Assembly (NCBI GenBank): GCA_016786865.1
Contig: JAEUVE010000011.1
Location: 62,001-126,000 of the forward strand
DNA: 64,000 nt
From: Sediminibacterium sp.
Lineage (GTDB): Bacteria; Bacteroidota; Bacteroidia; Chitinophagales; Chitinophagaceae
Direction: 5' to 3'
The translations under genes were made by a program, and so were the position numbers. This document shows, one piece after another, positions 54,125 through 62,260 of the stretch (position 1 is its first letter; every line of letters starts with the position of its first letter). The notes below the pieces were generated by a model. The model saw only the letters and a program-made list of their open reading frames with translations, did not search any database and was not told where the DNA came from.

Positions 54125-55447
54125 ATGTTTCAGAGTTTATCGGAAAAACTGGAATCCGCGTTTAAGAACCTAAAAGGGGAAGCACGGATCAATGAATTGA
54201 ATATTGCCAATACGGTAAAGGATATTCGCAGGGCGTTGCTCGATGCCGACGTGAATTTTAAAATTGCGAAGGAATTTACAGAGAAGGTAAAGAAAAAGGC
54301 CGTTGGGGAGAAAGTAATCAATTCGATCAGTCCCGGCCAGCTGATGACCAAGATTGTACAGGATGAACTCACCCTGCTGATGGGTGGAAAAGAAGCCGAG
54401 TTCAACATCAGCGGCAATCCGGCCGTTATTTTGATTGCGGGTTTGCAGGGTAGTGGTAAAACCACGTTTACCGGTAAGCTGGCCAATTACCTGAAAACCA
54501 AAAAAGGAAAATCACCCCTGGTGGTGGCAGCGGATATCTATCGTCCGGCTGCGATTGATCAGCTGACCGTACTGGCAGAGCAGATCGGTGTAAGTATTTA
54601 TAGTGAACGTGAGAACAAAGACGCGGTTGCTATTGCACAAAACGCCATCAAAGAAGCCAAAGCAACCAATAAAAATGTAGTGATCATCGATACTGCCGGC
54701 CGTTTGGCCATCGACGAAGCGATGATGACCGAAGTGGCCAATATCAAAGCAGCTGTGAATCCTGCAGAAATTTTGTTTGTTGTGGATTCCATGACGGGTC
54801 AGGATGCTGTGAATACGGCAAAAGCCTTTAACGACCGGTTGAATTTCACCGGGGTTGTATTGACCAAGCTGGATGGTGATACCCGTGGTGGTGCGGCGCT
54901 TTCTATTAAATATACGGTAGACAAGCCCATCAAGTTTGTGAGCAGCGGCGAAAAAATGGATACCCTCGATGTGTTTTATCCTGAGCGGATGGCGCAACGG
55001 ATCCTGGGTATGGGAGATATTACTTCCCTGGTAGAAAAAGCCCAGGCGCAGTTCAATGAAGCCGAAGCAAAAAAACTGGAGAAAAAGATCCGGAAGAATC
55101 AGTTCGATTTCCAGGATTTCATGGACCAGCTTCAGCAGATCAAGAAAATGGGTAACCTGAAAGACCTGATGGGTATGATTCCTGGCGTGGGTAAGGCGGT
55201 TAAGGACATCGATATTAAGGACGATGCTTTCAAGGGAATAGAGGCTATGATCAGTTCCATGACTCCTTTCGAAAGAGCCAATCCGGATTCACTGACCCAG
55301 AGCAGAAAGGTCCGAATTGCCAAAGGAAGCGGAAAAGATATCCAGGAAGTGAATGCCTTTATGAAGCAGTTTGAACAGATGAAACAGATGATGAAGATGA
55401 TGAATAATATGCCCATGGGCGGGAGATTCCCTGGAATGCGTCGGTAA
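54125..55447 (+). CDS. ffh: Signal recognition particle protein Ffh
   Basis: A 440-aa SRP GTPase that targets nascent membrane proteins with 4.5S RNA and FtsY. It has an N-domain (MFQSLSEKLESAFKNLKGE), a G-domain with GLQGSGKTTFTGKLA (P-loop, about 106), DTAGRLAIDE, TKLDGDTRGGAALS and FVSSGEKMDTLDVF, and a methionine-rich M-domain with PGVGKAVKDID and a C-terminal Met-rich helix ending FPGMRR. It stands alone between rpoD and rpsP on the plus strand. Confidence 0.98.
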   Translation: MFQSLSEKLESAFKNLKGEARINELNIANTVKDIRRALLDADVNFKIAKEFTEKVKKKAVGEKVINSISPGQLMTKIVQDELTLLMGGKEAEFNISGNPAVILIAGLQGSGKTTFTGKLANYLKTKKGKSPLVVAADIYRPAAIDQLTVLAEQIGVSIYSERENKDAVAIAQNAIKEAKATNKNVVIIDTAGRLAIDEAMMTEVANIKAAVNPAEILFVVDSMTGQDAVNTAKAFNDRLNFTGVVLTKLDGDTRGGAALSIKYTVDKPIKFVSSGEKMDTLDVFYPERMAQRILGMGDITSLVEKAQAQFNEAEAKKLEKKIRKNQFDFQDFMDQLQQIKKMGNLKDLMGMIPGVGKAVKDIDIKDDAFKGIEAMISSMTPFERANPDSLTQSRKVRIAKGSGKDIQEVNAFMKQFEQMKQMMKMMNNMPMGGRFPGMRR

Positions 55448-55515
55448 TATATGTATAGATGTTTCTATATATAAAATGTTTTAACATAGTAATAATACTC
55501 GCAAAAGGAATCACC

Positions 55516-55547
55516 TTTGGAATTTAAATCCAAATCTGTTACTTTCG
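55516..55547 (+). promoter_or_regulatory. rpsP promoter, TTTG-N20-TACTTTCG
   Basis: TTTG (55516-55519) and TACTTTCG (55540-55547) are separated by 20 nt, one of the cleanest promoters in the window. It predicts a leader of about 55 nt on rpsP. Confidence 0.75.
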
Positions 55548-55607
55548 CGCTGCTGGTTTCAACCGGCACCATTAACCAATTTAATCACGCCTTATAAATT
55601 TCTATTT

Positions 55608-56087
55608 ATGGCAGTAAAAATGAGACTCCAGAGACACGGGAGTAAAAAAAGACCATTCTACTTTATCGTAGTAGCTGATGGTCGTGCACCAAGAGATGGT
55701 AAGTTCATTCAGAAGATCGGAACTTACAACCCATTAACGGTTCCTGCAACCATCCAGTTGGATCGTCAGAAAGCACTGGATTGGCTGAACAAGGGTGCTC
55801 AACCTACGGATACCGTTCGCAGAATCCTTTCATTCAAAGGCGTATTGTACCTGAAACACCTGTTACGCGGTGTTAAATTGGGTCTGTTTGATGATGCAAC
55901 TGCAATGACTAAGTTCCAGGAATGGCACAATGAGCATGAAGCAAACATCACACGCAGAAACGAAGAGCACAAGAGCAAACAGCGTGCTAAGAAAGCATAC
56001 GTTCCTGTTGTGAAGAAAGTAGAAGTGAAAGAAGAGGCACCGGCTGAAGCTGCAGCAAGTACAGAAGAAGGTACTGCAGAAGCATAA
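55608..56087 (+). CDS. rpsP: 30S ribosomal protein S16 with long C-terminal tail
   Basis: A 159-aa protein. The first 80 or so residues are canonical S16 ([44 protein letters not shown]). The remaining tail of about 75 residues is basic and then Ala/Glu-rich ([20 protein letters not shown]), as in other Bacteroidota and about twice the E. coli length. It has its own promoter and is followed by a strong terminator, which separates it from rimM. Confidence 0.97.
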   Translation: MAVKMRLQRHGSKKRPFYFIVVADGRAPRDGKFIQKIGTYNPLTVPATIQLDRQKALDWLNKGAQPTDTVRRILSFKGVLYLKHLLRGVKLGLFDDATAMTKFQEWHNEHEANITRRNEEHKSKQRAKKAYVPVVKKVEVKEEAPAEAAASTEEGTAEA

Positions 56088-56118
56088 GCAACATCTCTGC
56101 CTAAACAGATAGCTGAGA

Positions 56119-56146
56119 GGGTCCGGTTTATCCGGACCCTTTTTTT
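56119..56146 (+). terminator. Rho-independent terminator after rpsP
   Basis: GGGTCCGG (56119-56126), loop TTTAT and CCGGACCC (56132-56139) make a perfect 8-bp stem followed by seven T residues. It lies between rpsP and rimM, genes normally co-transcribed. Confidence 0.92.
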
Positions 56147-56189
56147 GCTCTGTGCAATAATGCCACAGTTGCTTATTAAATTGCACCTG

Positions 56190-56711
56190 ATGAACGACTA
56201 TATCAATATCGGAAAAATAGTAGCTGCTTTTGGTTTAAAGGGGGAGGTAATCCTGAAGCATTCACTCGGGAAAAAAACCAGCCTGAATGGCGTAAAAGCT
56301 TTGTTTGTGGAAGAGGTGAAGGGGTCTTACCTGCCTTATTTTATAGAATCCTCTAAGGCAAAGGATCATGAAGAAATTTATGTAAAGCTGGAAGGTGTTC
56401 AGACAAAGGAAGCTGCTTCCCGTTTAAATACACGTCAGGTTTGGATGGCAGATGCAGATTTCAGAAAGCTGGCCGGAAAGAATGCTCCTATTTCGTTGCT
56501 GGGGTACGAACTGATTACCGATGAGGAAGAAAACCTGGGACCTATAGAGGAAGTAATTGAACAACCGCACCAGGTATTGCTCCGGGTAACGCTCAGCGGA
56601 AATGAAGCCCTGATTCCCCTGCATGCAGAAACCCTTGATCAAATAGATCATTCCGGTAAGAAAGTGTATGTAACACTTCCAGATGGTTTGCTGGATATTT
56701 ACCGTTCCTGA
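56190..56711 (+). CDS. rimM: Ribosome maturation factor RimM
   Basis: A 173-aa 30S maturation factor that binds S19. The N-terminal RimM domain shows YINIGKIVAAFGLKGEVILKH, and the PRC-barrel C-terminal domain shows LLGYELITDEEENLGPIEEV and IPLHAETLDQIDHSGKKVYV. The ATG at 56190 begins the family N-terminus; the ORF's upstream start (56145) lies at the end of the rpsP terminator. Its 3' end overlaps the convergent S41 peptidase gene by 13 bp. Confidence 0.93.
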   Translation: MNDYINIGKIVAAFGLKGEVILKHSLGKKTSLNGVKALFVEEVKGSYLPYFIESSKAKDHEEIYVKLEGVQTKEAASRLNTRQVWMADADFRKLAGKNAPISLLGYELITDEEENLGPIEEVIEQPHQVLLRVTLSGNEALIPLHAETLDQIDHSGKKVYVTLPDGLLDIYRS

Positions 56712-58126
56712 ATAAAACGGATCGCTGCTTCCATAGCAGCATCTTTGCCTGCCACCGGATGTACCAGGATATCCGGGAGGATGGGCTGAAAGTTTGTTTC
56801 ATCTCCGTCTGCCCGTTTAAACATTTTACTGGAAGCCCTTGCAATGATCTGCGTACGCGGCAGCATAAAATGAAACATCTCTCCAAAATCATTTCCGGGT
56901 TCTCCTGTGGGTTCACCAATAATGGTTGCCAGCTGAAAGGCTTTAATGCCATCGGCCAGCATATTGGCGCTTGAAAACGTATTGGGACCTGTAAGAACTA
57001 CAACAAGACCTTTGAATAATGCAGGAGCAGGATTGCTTTTTTTCAGCTGAATCTGATCAAAGGATTTGATATCCCCATTTTTTAAAGCGAGATAAAAAGC
57101 GGCAGTACCTCCATCGTATTTTTCCTTCATCAACTCAATGTACTTTTTATAATGGATGCTTACTTTCCACTTCATGCCGGAAGAAAGTCGGTAAGGCCTG
57201 GTATTGAAATAGCGCAGCAACAATTCTCCCATTTGAGAATTACCGCCGCTATTTTCCCTGAGGTCAATGATCACTCCCCGAGCCTGATGTAGTTGCATAT
57301 CCCTGAAACTTCTGTTTAGAAAAGAATCAAATGGGTTGCTGGCAGGGTTCACCATCTGCCGGTAATTGATATAGGCAATGCCTTCTGGCAGTAAACGGTA
57401 CGTATAGGGTTCGGTGCTTCTGCTGCCGGTGGCAAGAATTTTATTCATACTATCGGCAACCTGTTTGTTGAATCCCTCTACCTGTAAGCGAACTTCCTCG
57501 TTATTAGCCTGTATGGCTTTGATTCCGTAGGGAGCCTGGATGCCTTCCAGGAAAATCAGCTTGCGTACATAGCTGCCAATCTGTTGATTTCTCCAGCTTT
57601 CCATTCCGCCAAAATAATTACGGAAGCGTTTGTTGAGTTGCCCTACCGGAATGCCATTTACTTCGATGATCCTTGAATCAGGTTGCAGTTGCGGATGGTA
57701 ACTGATTTCCCGGTCCACAATCCATGCACTGTCAGAAACCTGCTTGAGCAGATAAGGGAAACGAATGGCATTGTTGTAACTGCTGTCCGATATTCCGGAG
57801 GCAGGCAAACCAATATGTCCTTCGTTTAGCGCAGCGGCCAGCATGCCAATCAGGAGTACTGCTTCAGAATGCGTTAAACTGTCTTGATAATTTGCCAGCA
57901 GGCTGGCTCCGAGCAACTCAAGTGAGTCTTTGCTGATGGAATGATAGAGATTTACATGAGACTCTTCCATGATCTGCTGCCAGAAAAGGATATCCAGCCG
58001 CATATCTTTAACGGAAATACGCTGATAAGCAAAGCCGGGAATCGGTTCCCTGGCATAGACCACAGGTGCCTGGGCAGTAACCAGGGTGCTCAGCAGCATT
58101 GCGACGATAGGTAAAAGAAATTTCAT
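56699..58126 (-). CDS. Secreted S41 family (tail-specific) peptidase
   Basis: A 475-aa exported protein. A signal peptide (1-18, ending VTAQ) precedes a helical N-terminal region and an S41 core with GVIIDLRENSGGNSQMGELL and the nucleophile region VVVLTGPNTFSSANMLADG, then IIGEPTGEPGNDFGE. A PDZ-like segment (PDSRIIEVNGIPVGQLNKRF) sits between. The catalytic Ser is probably in TFSSAN. Substrate unknown. The end of the gene overlaps rimM. Confidence 0.88.
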   Translation of the reverse strand: MKFLLPIVAMLLSTLVTAQAPVVYAREPIPGFAYQRISVKDMRLDILFWQQIMEESHVNLYHSISKDSLELLGASLLANYQDSLTHSEAVLLIGMLAAALNEGHIGLPASGISDSSYNNAIRFPYLLKQVSDSAWIVDREISYHPQLQPDSRIIEVNGIPVGQLNKRFRNYFGGMESWRNQQIGSYVRKLIFLEGIQAPYGIKAIQANNEEVRLQVEGFNKQVADSMNKILATGSRSTEPYTYRLLPEGIAYINYRQMVNPASNPFDSFLNRSFRDMQLHQARGVIIDLRENSGGNSQMGELLLRYFNTRPYRLSSGMKWKVSIHYKKYIELMKEKYDGGTAAFYLALKNGDIKSFDQIQLKKSNPAPALFKGLVVVLTGPNTFSSANMLADGIKAFQLATIIGEPTGEPGNDFGEMFHFMLPRTQIIARASSKMFKRADGDETNFQPILPDILVHPVAGKDAAMEAAIRFIQER

Positions 58127-58142
58127 GATGTTCAGTAAAATG

Positions 58143-58150
58143 CGAAACTA
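58143..58150 (-). promoter_or_regulatory. -7 element TAGTTTCG of S41 peptidase gene
   Basis: This TAnnTTYG match on the minus strand lies 16 nt upstream of the ATG at 58126. No -33 was identified. Confidence 0.4.
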
Positions 58151-58235
58151 GCAAGGATCCGTGTTACTGCCGGTCACATAAATGGGTGATAACTACAAAC
58201 AACCATGCCGGAATCTTTCTACCTTTCCACTGTTT

Positions 58236-59399
58236 ATGAATGTGCCACAACGATATATTGCCCATTTGGATCTGGATTCTTTTTTTGTGAGTGTGGAGAT
58301 GCTGCATGACCCCTCCCTCCGGGGAAAGCCTGTGATTGTAGGTGGCTCCAGAGACCGCGGCGTGGTAACCACCTGTAGTTATGAGGCCAGAAAGTTTGGT
58401 GTAAGAAGCGCCATGCCCATGAAAACTGCGATGAAGCTTTGCCCACAGGCCCTGATTGTAAAGGGAACACGGGGAGAATACAGCCGCTATTCCCGTTGGG
58501 TAACGGATATCATCGCAGCCAAAGCGCCCTTGTTCGAGAAAGCGTCTATTGATGAGTTTTACATAGACCTGACCGGGATGGATAAATATTTTGATCCCTT
58601 TGAATGGACCATAGCCCTGCGAAAAGAAATCATGGAACAGACGCAGTTGCCTATTTCGTTTGGACTTGCTACCAATAAAATGGTAGCCAAAATAGCTACA
58701 GACGAAGCTAAACCCAATGGATATCTTTTTGTGAAACCGGGTATGGAAAAGGATTTCCTGGCACCATTACCAGTTAATAAATTTTCCGGTGTAGGAGAGC
58801 ACACATATAAAAAGTTGCAGGAGATGGATATCTATACCATTCAGCAACTCAGTGAAACCCCGGTGTTTGTGCTGGAAAAAAAATTGGGAAAGTACGGGCC
58901 GGAACTTTGGAAAAAATCACAGGGTATTCACGAAAGCGCAGTACACCCTTATTATGAATCCAAATCCATTTCTACCGAAAACACATTTGAAGAGAATAAA
59001 ACCGATGAAGCTTTTTTACTGAGTGAGTTGGTGCGGATGACCGAAAAAGTTGCCTACGAATTGCGGCAGGACAAAAAGCTGGCAGGTTGTATTGCAGTCA
59101 AGATCCGTTATCCTGATTTTGAAACCACCTCCCGGCAAACAACGATCGATTATACCATGCGCGACGATGAATTGATTCCGGTGGCTATTGATTTGTTTAA
59201 CCAGTTGTACAGAAAGGGCCAGCCGGTTCGGCTGCTGGGCGTTCGGTTGTCTGAACTCACCGGTCATGTATTGCAAGGAAGCCTGTTCCAGGACAATGGA
59301 AAGCGGGATGAATTGTATAAAGCAATTGATGCGGTCAAAAGCAAGTTCGGTAAAACTGCACTGAAGAAAGCCCGTACGGTTCGGGGAGGCGAAGGTTAA
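58236..59399 (+). CDS. dinB: DNA polymerase IV (Y-family)
   Basis: A 387-aa translesion polymerase. Catalytic motifs are IAHLDLDSFFVSVEM, KPVIVGGSRDRGVVTTCSYEA, EKASIDEFYIDLTGMD (the DE pair) and GLATNKMVAKIATDEAKPNG. The C-terminal little-finger domain (KSISTENTFEENKTDE) follows. The C-terminus is basic and no clear beta-clamp box was identified. The ATG at 58236 gives the family start (MNVPQRYIAHLDLDSFF); the in-frame 58182 start would add 18 unconserved residues. Confidence 0.95.
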   Translation: MNVPQRYIAHLDLDSFFVSVEMLHDPSLRGKPVIVGGSRDRGVVTTCSYEARKFGVRSAMPMKTAMKLCPQALIVKGTRGEYSRYSRWVTDIIAAKAPLFEKASIDEFYIDLTGMDKYFDPFEWTIALRKEIMEQTQLPISFGLATNKMVAKIATDEAKPNGYLFVKPGMEKDFLAPLPVNKFSGVGEHTYKKLQEMDIYTIQQLSETPVFVLEKKLGKYGPELWKKSQGIHESAVHPYYESKSISTENTFEENKTDEAFLLSELVRMTEKVAYELRQDKKLAGCIAVKIRYPDFETTSRQTTIDYTMRDDELIPVAIDLFNQLYRKGQPVRLLGVRLSELTGHVLQGSLFQDNGKRDELYKAIDAVKSKFGKTALKKARTVRGGEG

Positions 59400-59437
59400 A
59401 ATTAGTTTAAATAGTCTACTTATTTGGTAGGAAATAA

Positions 59438-59445
59438 TATATTTG
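59438..59445 (+). promoter_or_regulatory. -7 element TATATTTG of peroxiredoxin gene
   Basis: This exact TAnnTTTG match ends 18 nt upstream of the ATG at 59464. No convincing -33 at 19-20 nt. Confidence 0.45.
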
Positions 59446-59463
59446 CCATCTAAATCATCTGAT

Positions 59464-60099
59464 ATGAGTTTAAGATTAGGGGACGATGCGCCCAATTTCA
59501 CTGCCAAAACCAGTAAAGGAGAGATCAATTTTTATGATTACCTGGGGAACAGCTGGGGGGTATTGTTTTCGCATCCGGCAGATTATACGCCTGTATGTAC
59601 TACTGAACTGGGCAGAACTGCACAGTTGAAGGAGGAGTTTGAAAAGCGCAATGTAAAAGTGCTTGCATTAAGTGTAGACAGTCTTGGTAAACATGAAGGC
59701 TGGATCAGTGATATTAATGAAACGCAAAATACCACAGTAGACTTCCCGATCATTGCAGATGAAGACCGCAAAGTGGCAACTGCTTACGATATGATCCATC
59801 CCAATGCTTCTGCTACTGCTACCGTGCGTTCCCTCTTTATTATCGGACCTGATAAAAAAATAAAATTGTTCATTACTTATCCGGCTTCTACAGGAAGAAA
59901 TTTCTACGAAGTGCTTCGGGTAATAGATTCACTCCAGCTCACAGCCGACTATAGTGTAGCTACACCGGCAGACTGGAAGGAAGGAGAAGATGTAATTGTG
60001 GTTCCTGCTGTTAGTACAGAAGATGCCATTAAAAAGTTTCCAAAAGGGGTAAAAGAGGTGAAGCCTTACTTGCGCTACACACCACAACCCAACAAATAA
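59464..60099 (+). CDS. 1-Cys peroxiredoxin (Prx6 type)
   Basis: A 211-aa thiol peroxidase with its only cysteine, Cys45, in SHPADYTPVCTTELG. The absence of any other Cys and the long C-terminal domain (FPKGVKEVKPYLRYT) define the Prx6/1-Cys class. It needs an external thiol for recycling, and bacillithiol (see bshA) is a candidate. The ATG at 59464 gives the usual MSLRLGDDAPNF start. It ends at a strong terminator. Confidence 0.95.
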   Translation: MSLRLGDDAPNFTAKTSKGEINFYDYLGNSWGVLFSHPADYTPVCTTELGRTAQLKEEFEKRNVKVLALSVDSLGKHEGWISDINETQNTTVDFPIIADEDRKVATAYDMIHPNASATATVRSLFIIGPDKKIKLFITYPASTGRNFYEVLRVIDSLQLTADYSVATPADWKEGEDVIVVPAVSTEDAIKKFPKGVKEVKPYLRYTPQPNK

Positions 60100-60121
60100 G
60101 TAGTTGTTTGGTACTTGTTCG

Positions 60122-60145
60122 GCCCCGGTTTACCGGGGCTTTTTT
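60122..60145 (+). terminator. Rho-independent terminator after the peroxiredoxin gene
   Basis: GCCCCGG (60122-60128), loop TTTA and CCGGGGC (60133-60139) form a perfect 7-bp GC-rich stem followed by six T residues. Confidence 0.92.
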
Positions 60146-60187
60146 AGTTTACACCAATTTCACTTAACTTCCCTGAAACGAATGCAT

Positions 60188-61468
60188 ATGAAAAAAACCC
60201 TCTTACTGTTCAGTATGACCATTGTATCAGTTTGTACAATGGCGCAGAAAACCGTTATTCACTGTGGCCAGTTGATTGACGTAAAAAATCAAACTGTTTT
60301 AAAAGAAATGACCATCATCACAGATGGCGCTGTTATTACCGATGTAAAAAAAGGATACAGCCCTGCCGCTGCAGGAGAGCAACTCATTGATCTGAAGAAA
60401 CTGACGGTCATGCCCGGACTCATTGATATGCATGTGCATATGGAGAGCGAAACCGGACCAGCCAACTATTTGAACGGGTTTACCTGGAATCCCGGCGATT
60501 ATGCTTTTCAGTCGGCGGTGTTTGCGGAAAAAACCCTGATGGGTGGATTTACTACCGTACGTGACCTGGGTGGCAGTGGTGTAAATATTTCTTTAAGGAA
60601 TGCCATTAACAAAGGTTGGATAAAAGGCCCAAGGGTGTATACTGCCGGTAAATCACTGGCTTCTACCGGAGGACATGCCGATCCTACCAACAATTACAGA
60701 AAGGATTTAATGGGCGACCCCGGACCAAAAGAGGGGGTGGTGAACAGTGTGGAAGATGCTGCCAAAGCTGTGCGTCAGCGATATAAAGAAGGATCTGATC
60801 TGATTAAGATTACTGCAACAGGTGGTGTATTGAGTATGGCCAAAGACGGAAGTGGCGCGCAGTTTACAGTAGAAGAAGTAAAAGCAATTGTTGAAACAGC
60901 GAAGGATTACGGATTTAAGGTAACCGCCCATGCGCATGGCGCAGAAGGAATGAAGCGGGCTGTGCTTGGTGGTGTTAACTCCATTGAGCATGGTTCTTAT
61001 ATGACCGAAGAAGTAATGGATCTGATGAAGGAAAGAGGCACCTATCTGGTTCCCACCATCATTGCCGGTAAATCCTCTGCCGACTCTGCCAAGAAACCGG
61101 GTTATTATCCGGAAATCGTTCGGGCAAAGGCACTCGTGATTGGCAACTATATTCAGTCCACTTTTGCCAAAGCATACAAGCGTGGAGTAAAGATTGCATT
61201 TGGAACAGATGCCGGTGTGTATGCACATGGTAAGAACTGGATGGAGTTTGTTTATATGACCGAAGCAGGTATGCCAATGATGGAAGCCATTCAGGCCGCT
61301 ACGGTAAATGCTGCAGATCTTTTGGGTGAGGAAAAGCTGGGCAGCATCGAAAAAAATAAATTTGCCGATATCATTGCAGTTGAAGGCGATCCTGTGAAGG
61401 ACGTGAACAGCATGGGCAAAGTAAGGTTTGTGATGAAGAGCGGTGTGGTGTACAAGGAAGCAAAATAA
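60188..61468 (+). CDS. Secreted metal-dependent amidohydrolase (imidazolonepropionase/prolidase-like)
   Basis: A 426-aa exported amidohydrolase. A signal peptide (1-18, ending CTMAQ) precedes the TIM-barrel enzyme with the metal pair LIDMHVHMESE, the lysine region DLIKITATGGV, HAHGAEGMKRAV, SIEHGSYM and the aspartate in FGTDAGVYAHGKNW. The group includes Xaa-Pro peptidases and other cyclic-amide hydrolases; substrate undetermined. It starts at 60188 (or 60182); the long ORF from 60104 would begin inside the upstream terminator region. Confidence 0.9.
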   Translation: MKKTLLLFSMTIVSVCTMAQKTVIHCGQLIDVKNQTVLKEMTIITDGAVITDVKKGYSPAAAGEQLIDLKKLTVMPGLIDMHVHMESETGPANYLNGFTWNPGDYAFQSAVFAEKTLMGGFTTVRDLGGSGVNISLRNAINKGWIKGPRVYTAGKSLASTGGHADPTNNYRKDLMGDPGPKEGVVNSVEDAAKAVRQRYKEGSDLIKITATGGVLSMAKDGSGAQFTVEEVKAIVETAKDYGFKVTAHAHGAEGMKRAVLGGVNSIEHGSYMTEEVMDLMKERGTYLVPTIIAGKSSADSAKKPGYYPEIVRAKALVIGNYIQSTFAKAYKRGVKIAFGTDAGVYAHGKNWMEFVYMTEAGMPMMEAIQAATVNAADLLGEEKLGSIEKNKFADIIAVEGDPVKDVNSMGKVRFVMKSGVVYKEAK

Positions 61469-61479
61469 CCAATGAGCAG

Positions 61480-61518
61480 GTGCTGTTATGCAGGAATATA
61501 CTTCCTGCATAACAGCAC
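61480..61518. terminator. Long perfect hairpin between convergent genes
   Basis: GTGCTGTTATGCAGGAA and its exact complement TTCCTGCATAACAGCAC form a 17-bp stem with a 5-nt loop (TATAC), starting 11 nt after the amidohydrolase stop. A T-rich tract follows after about 5 nt on the plus side. It is most likely a bidirectional terminator for this gene and the convergent pseudouridine synthase, although the stem is unusually long and not GC-rich. Confidence 0.7.
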
Positions 61519-61548
61519 TACGCTTTTAATTGCATTTTTTCTCTTTAA

Positions 61549-62259
61549 TTATCCTTTCCATTTTCTGAGTTGCTGAAGCAATGCCTTTAAGTCTTTCGGA
61601 ACCGGCGCTTCCAACTCGTAGCTTTCACCATTCATGCTGAAATTCAGTTTGAATGAGTGGAGTGCCAGCCTCGATAAAATAGGTTTCTCTTCATCGGCCG
61701 CTTTTGCCAGCTTAAAGTTTCTTTTGATAGAAGACAACAAAATTGGTTTGGGGTCGCCGTATATATTGTCGCAAACAATGGAATGTCCTATGTGTTGCAT
61801 ATGCACCCTGATCTGGTGTGTGCGGCCGGTGTGAATCTGGAACTGAACCCAGGTATACAACCTGAAAGATTCCAGTACCTGATAATCGGTCAGGGAAGGT
61901 TTCCCCTTCACATGTGTGATCATCTTGGTGGTTTTACCCGGATGCTCCATAATGGCCGCATCAATACTGCCGGACTCATTGATCATCTGCCCGTTCACCA
62001 GTCCCACATAAAATTTTTCCATCTCCCTGCTTTCAAACAGCCTGGAAAGTTCTTTGTGCGCATCTTCGTTCTTTGCAAACAGAATGATTCCGCTGGTATC
62101 CCGGTCTAAACGGTGAACGGTAAAAATATTTCCATACCGTTCCTTCAGAATGTCTTTTAATGAAATTTCGCTTCCGGCCCTGTCTGGTATGCTTAGCAAA
62201 CCGGAAGGTTTATTAACGGCAACAAAGTCTGAGTTCTCAAAAATAATATCGGGATGCAT
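61549..62259 (-). CDS. RluA-family pseudouridine synthase
   Basis: A 236-aa RNA pseudouridine synthase. The catalytic motif is VHRLDRDTSGIILFAK with the active-site Asp, plus FQIHTGRTHQIRVHMQHIGH. There is no S4 domain, so it resembles the short RluA/TruC type acting on rRNA or tRNA; the target is not predictable. It lies one base after the RluB-like gene on the same strand, and the two are probably co-transcribed. Confidence 0.93.
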   Translation of the reverse strand: MHPDIIFENSDFVAVNKPSGLLSIPDRAGSEISLKDILKERYGNIFTVHRLDRDTSGIILFAKNEDAHKELSRLFESREMEKFYVGLVNGQMINESGSIDAAIMEHPGKTTKMITHVKGKPSLTDYQVLESFRLYTWVQFQIHTGRTHQIRVHMQHIGHSIVCDNIYGDPKPILLSSIKRNFKLAKAADEEKPILSRLALHSFKLNFSMNGESYELEAPVPKDLKALLQQLRKWKG

Positions 62260-62260
62260 G

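Noticed and set aside
16961..61468. Type IX secretion C-terminal sorting domains on exported proteins
   Set aside because: The C-termini of the two BNR proteins, the M28 and S41 peptidases, the DUF5916 protein and the amidohydrolase lack the Gly-rich T9SS sorting pattern, so secretion by that route is not claimed.
60707..61510. 267-codon ORF antisense to the amidohydrolase
   Set aside because: It overlaps conserved metal-site codons of the sense gene and encodes His/Cys-rich sequence typical of reverse-frame shadows.
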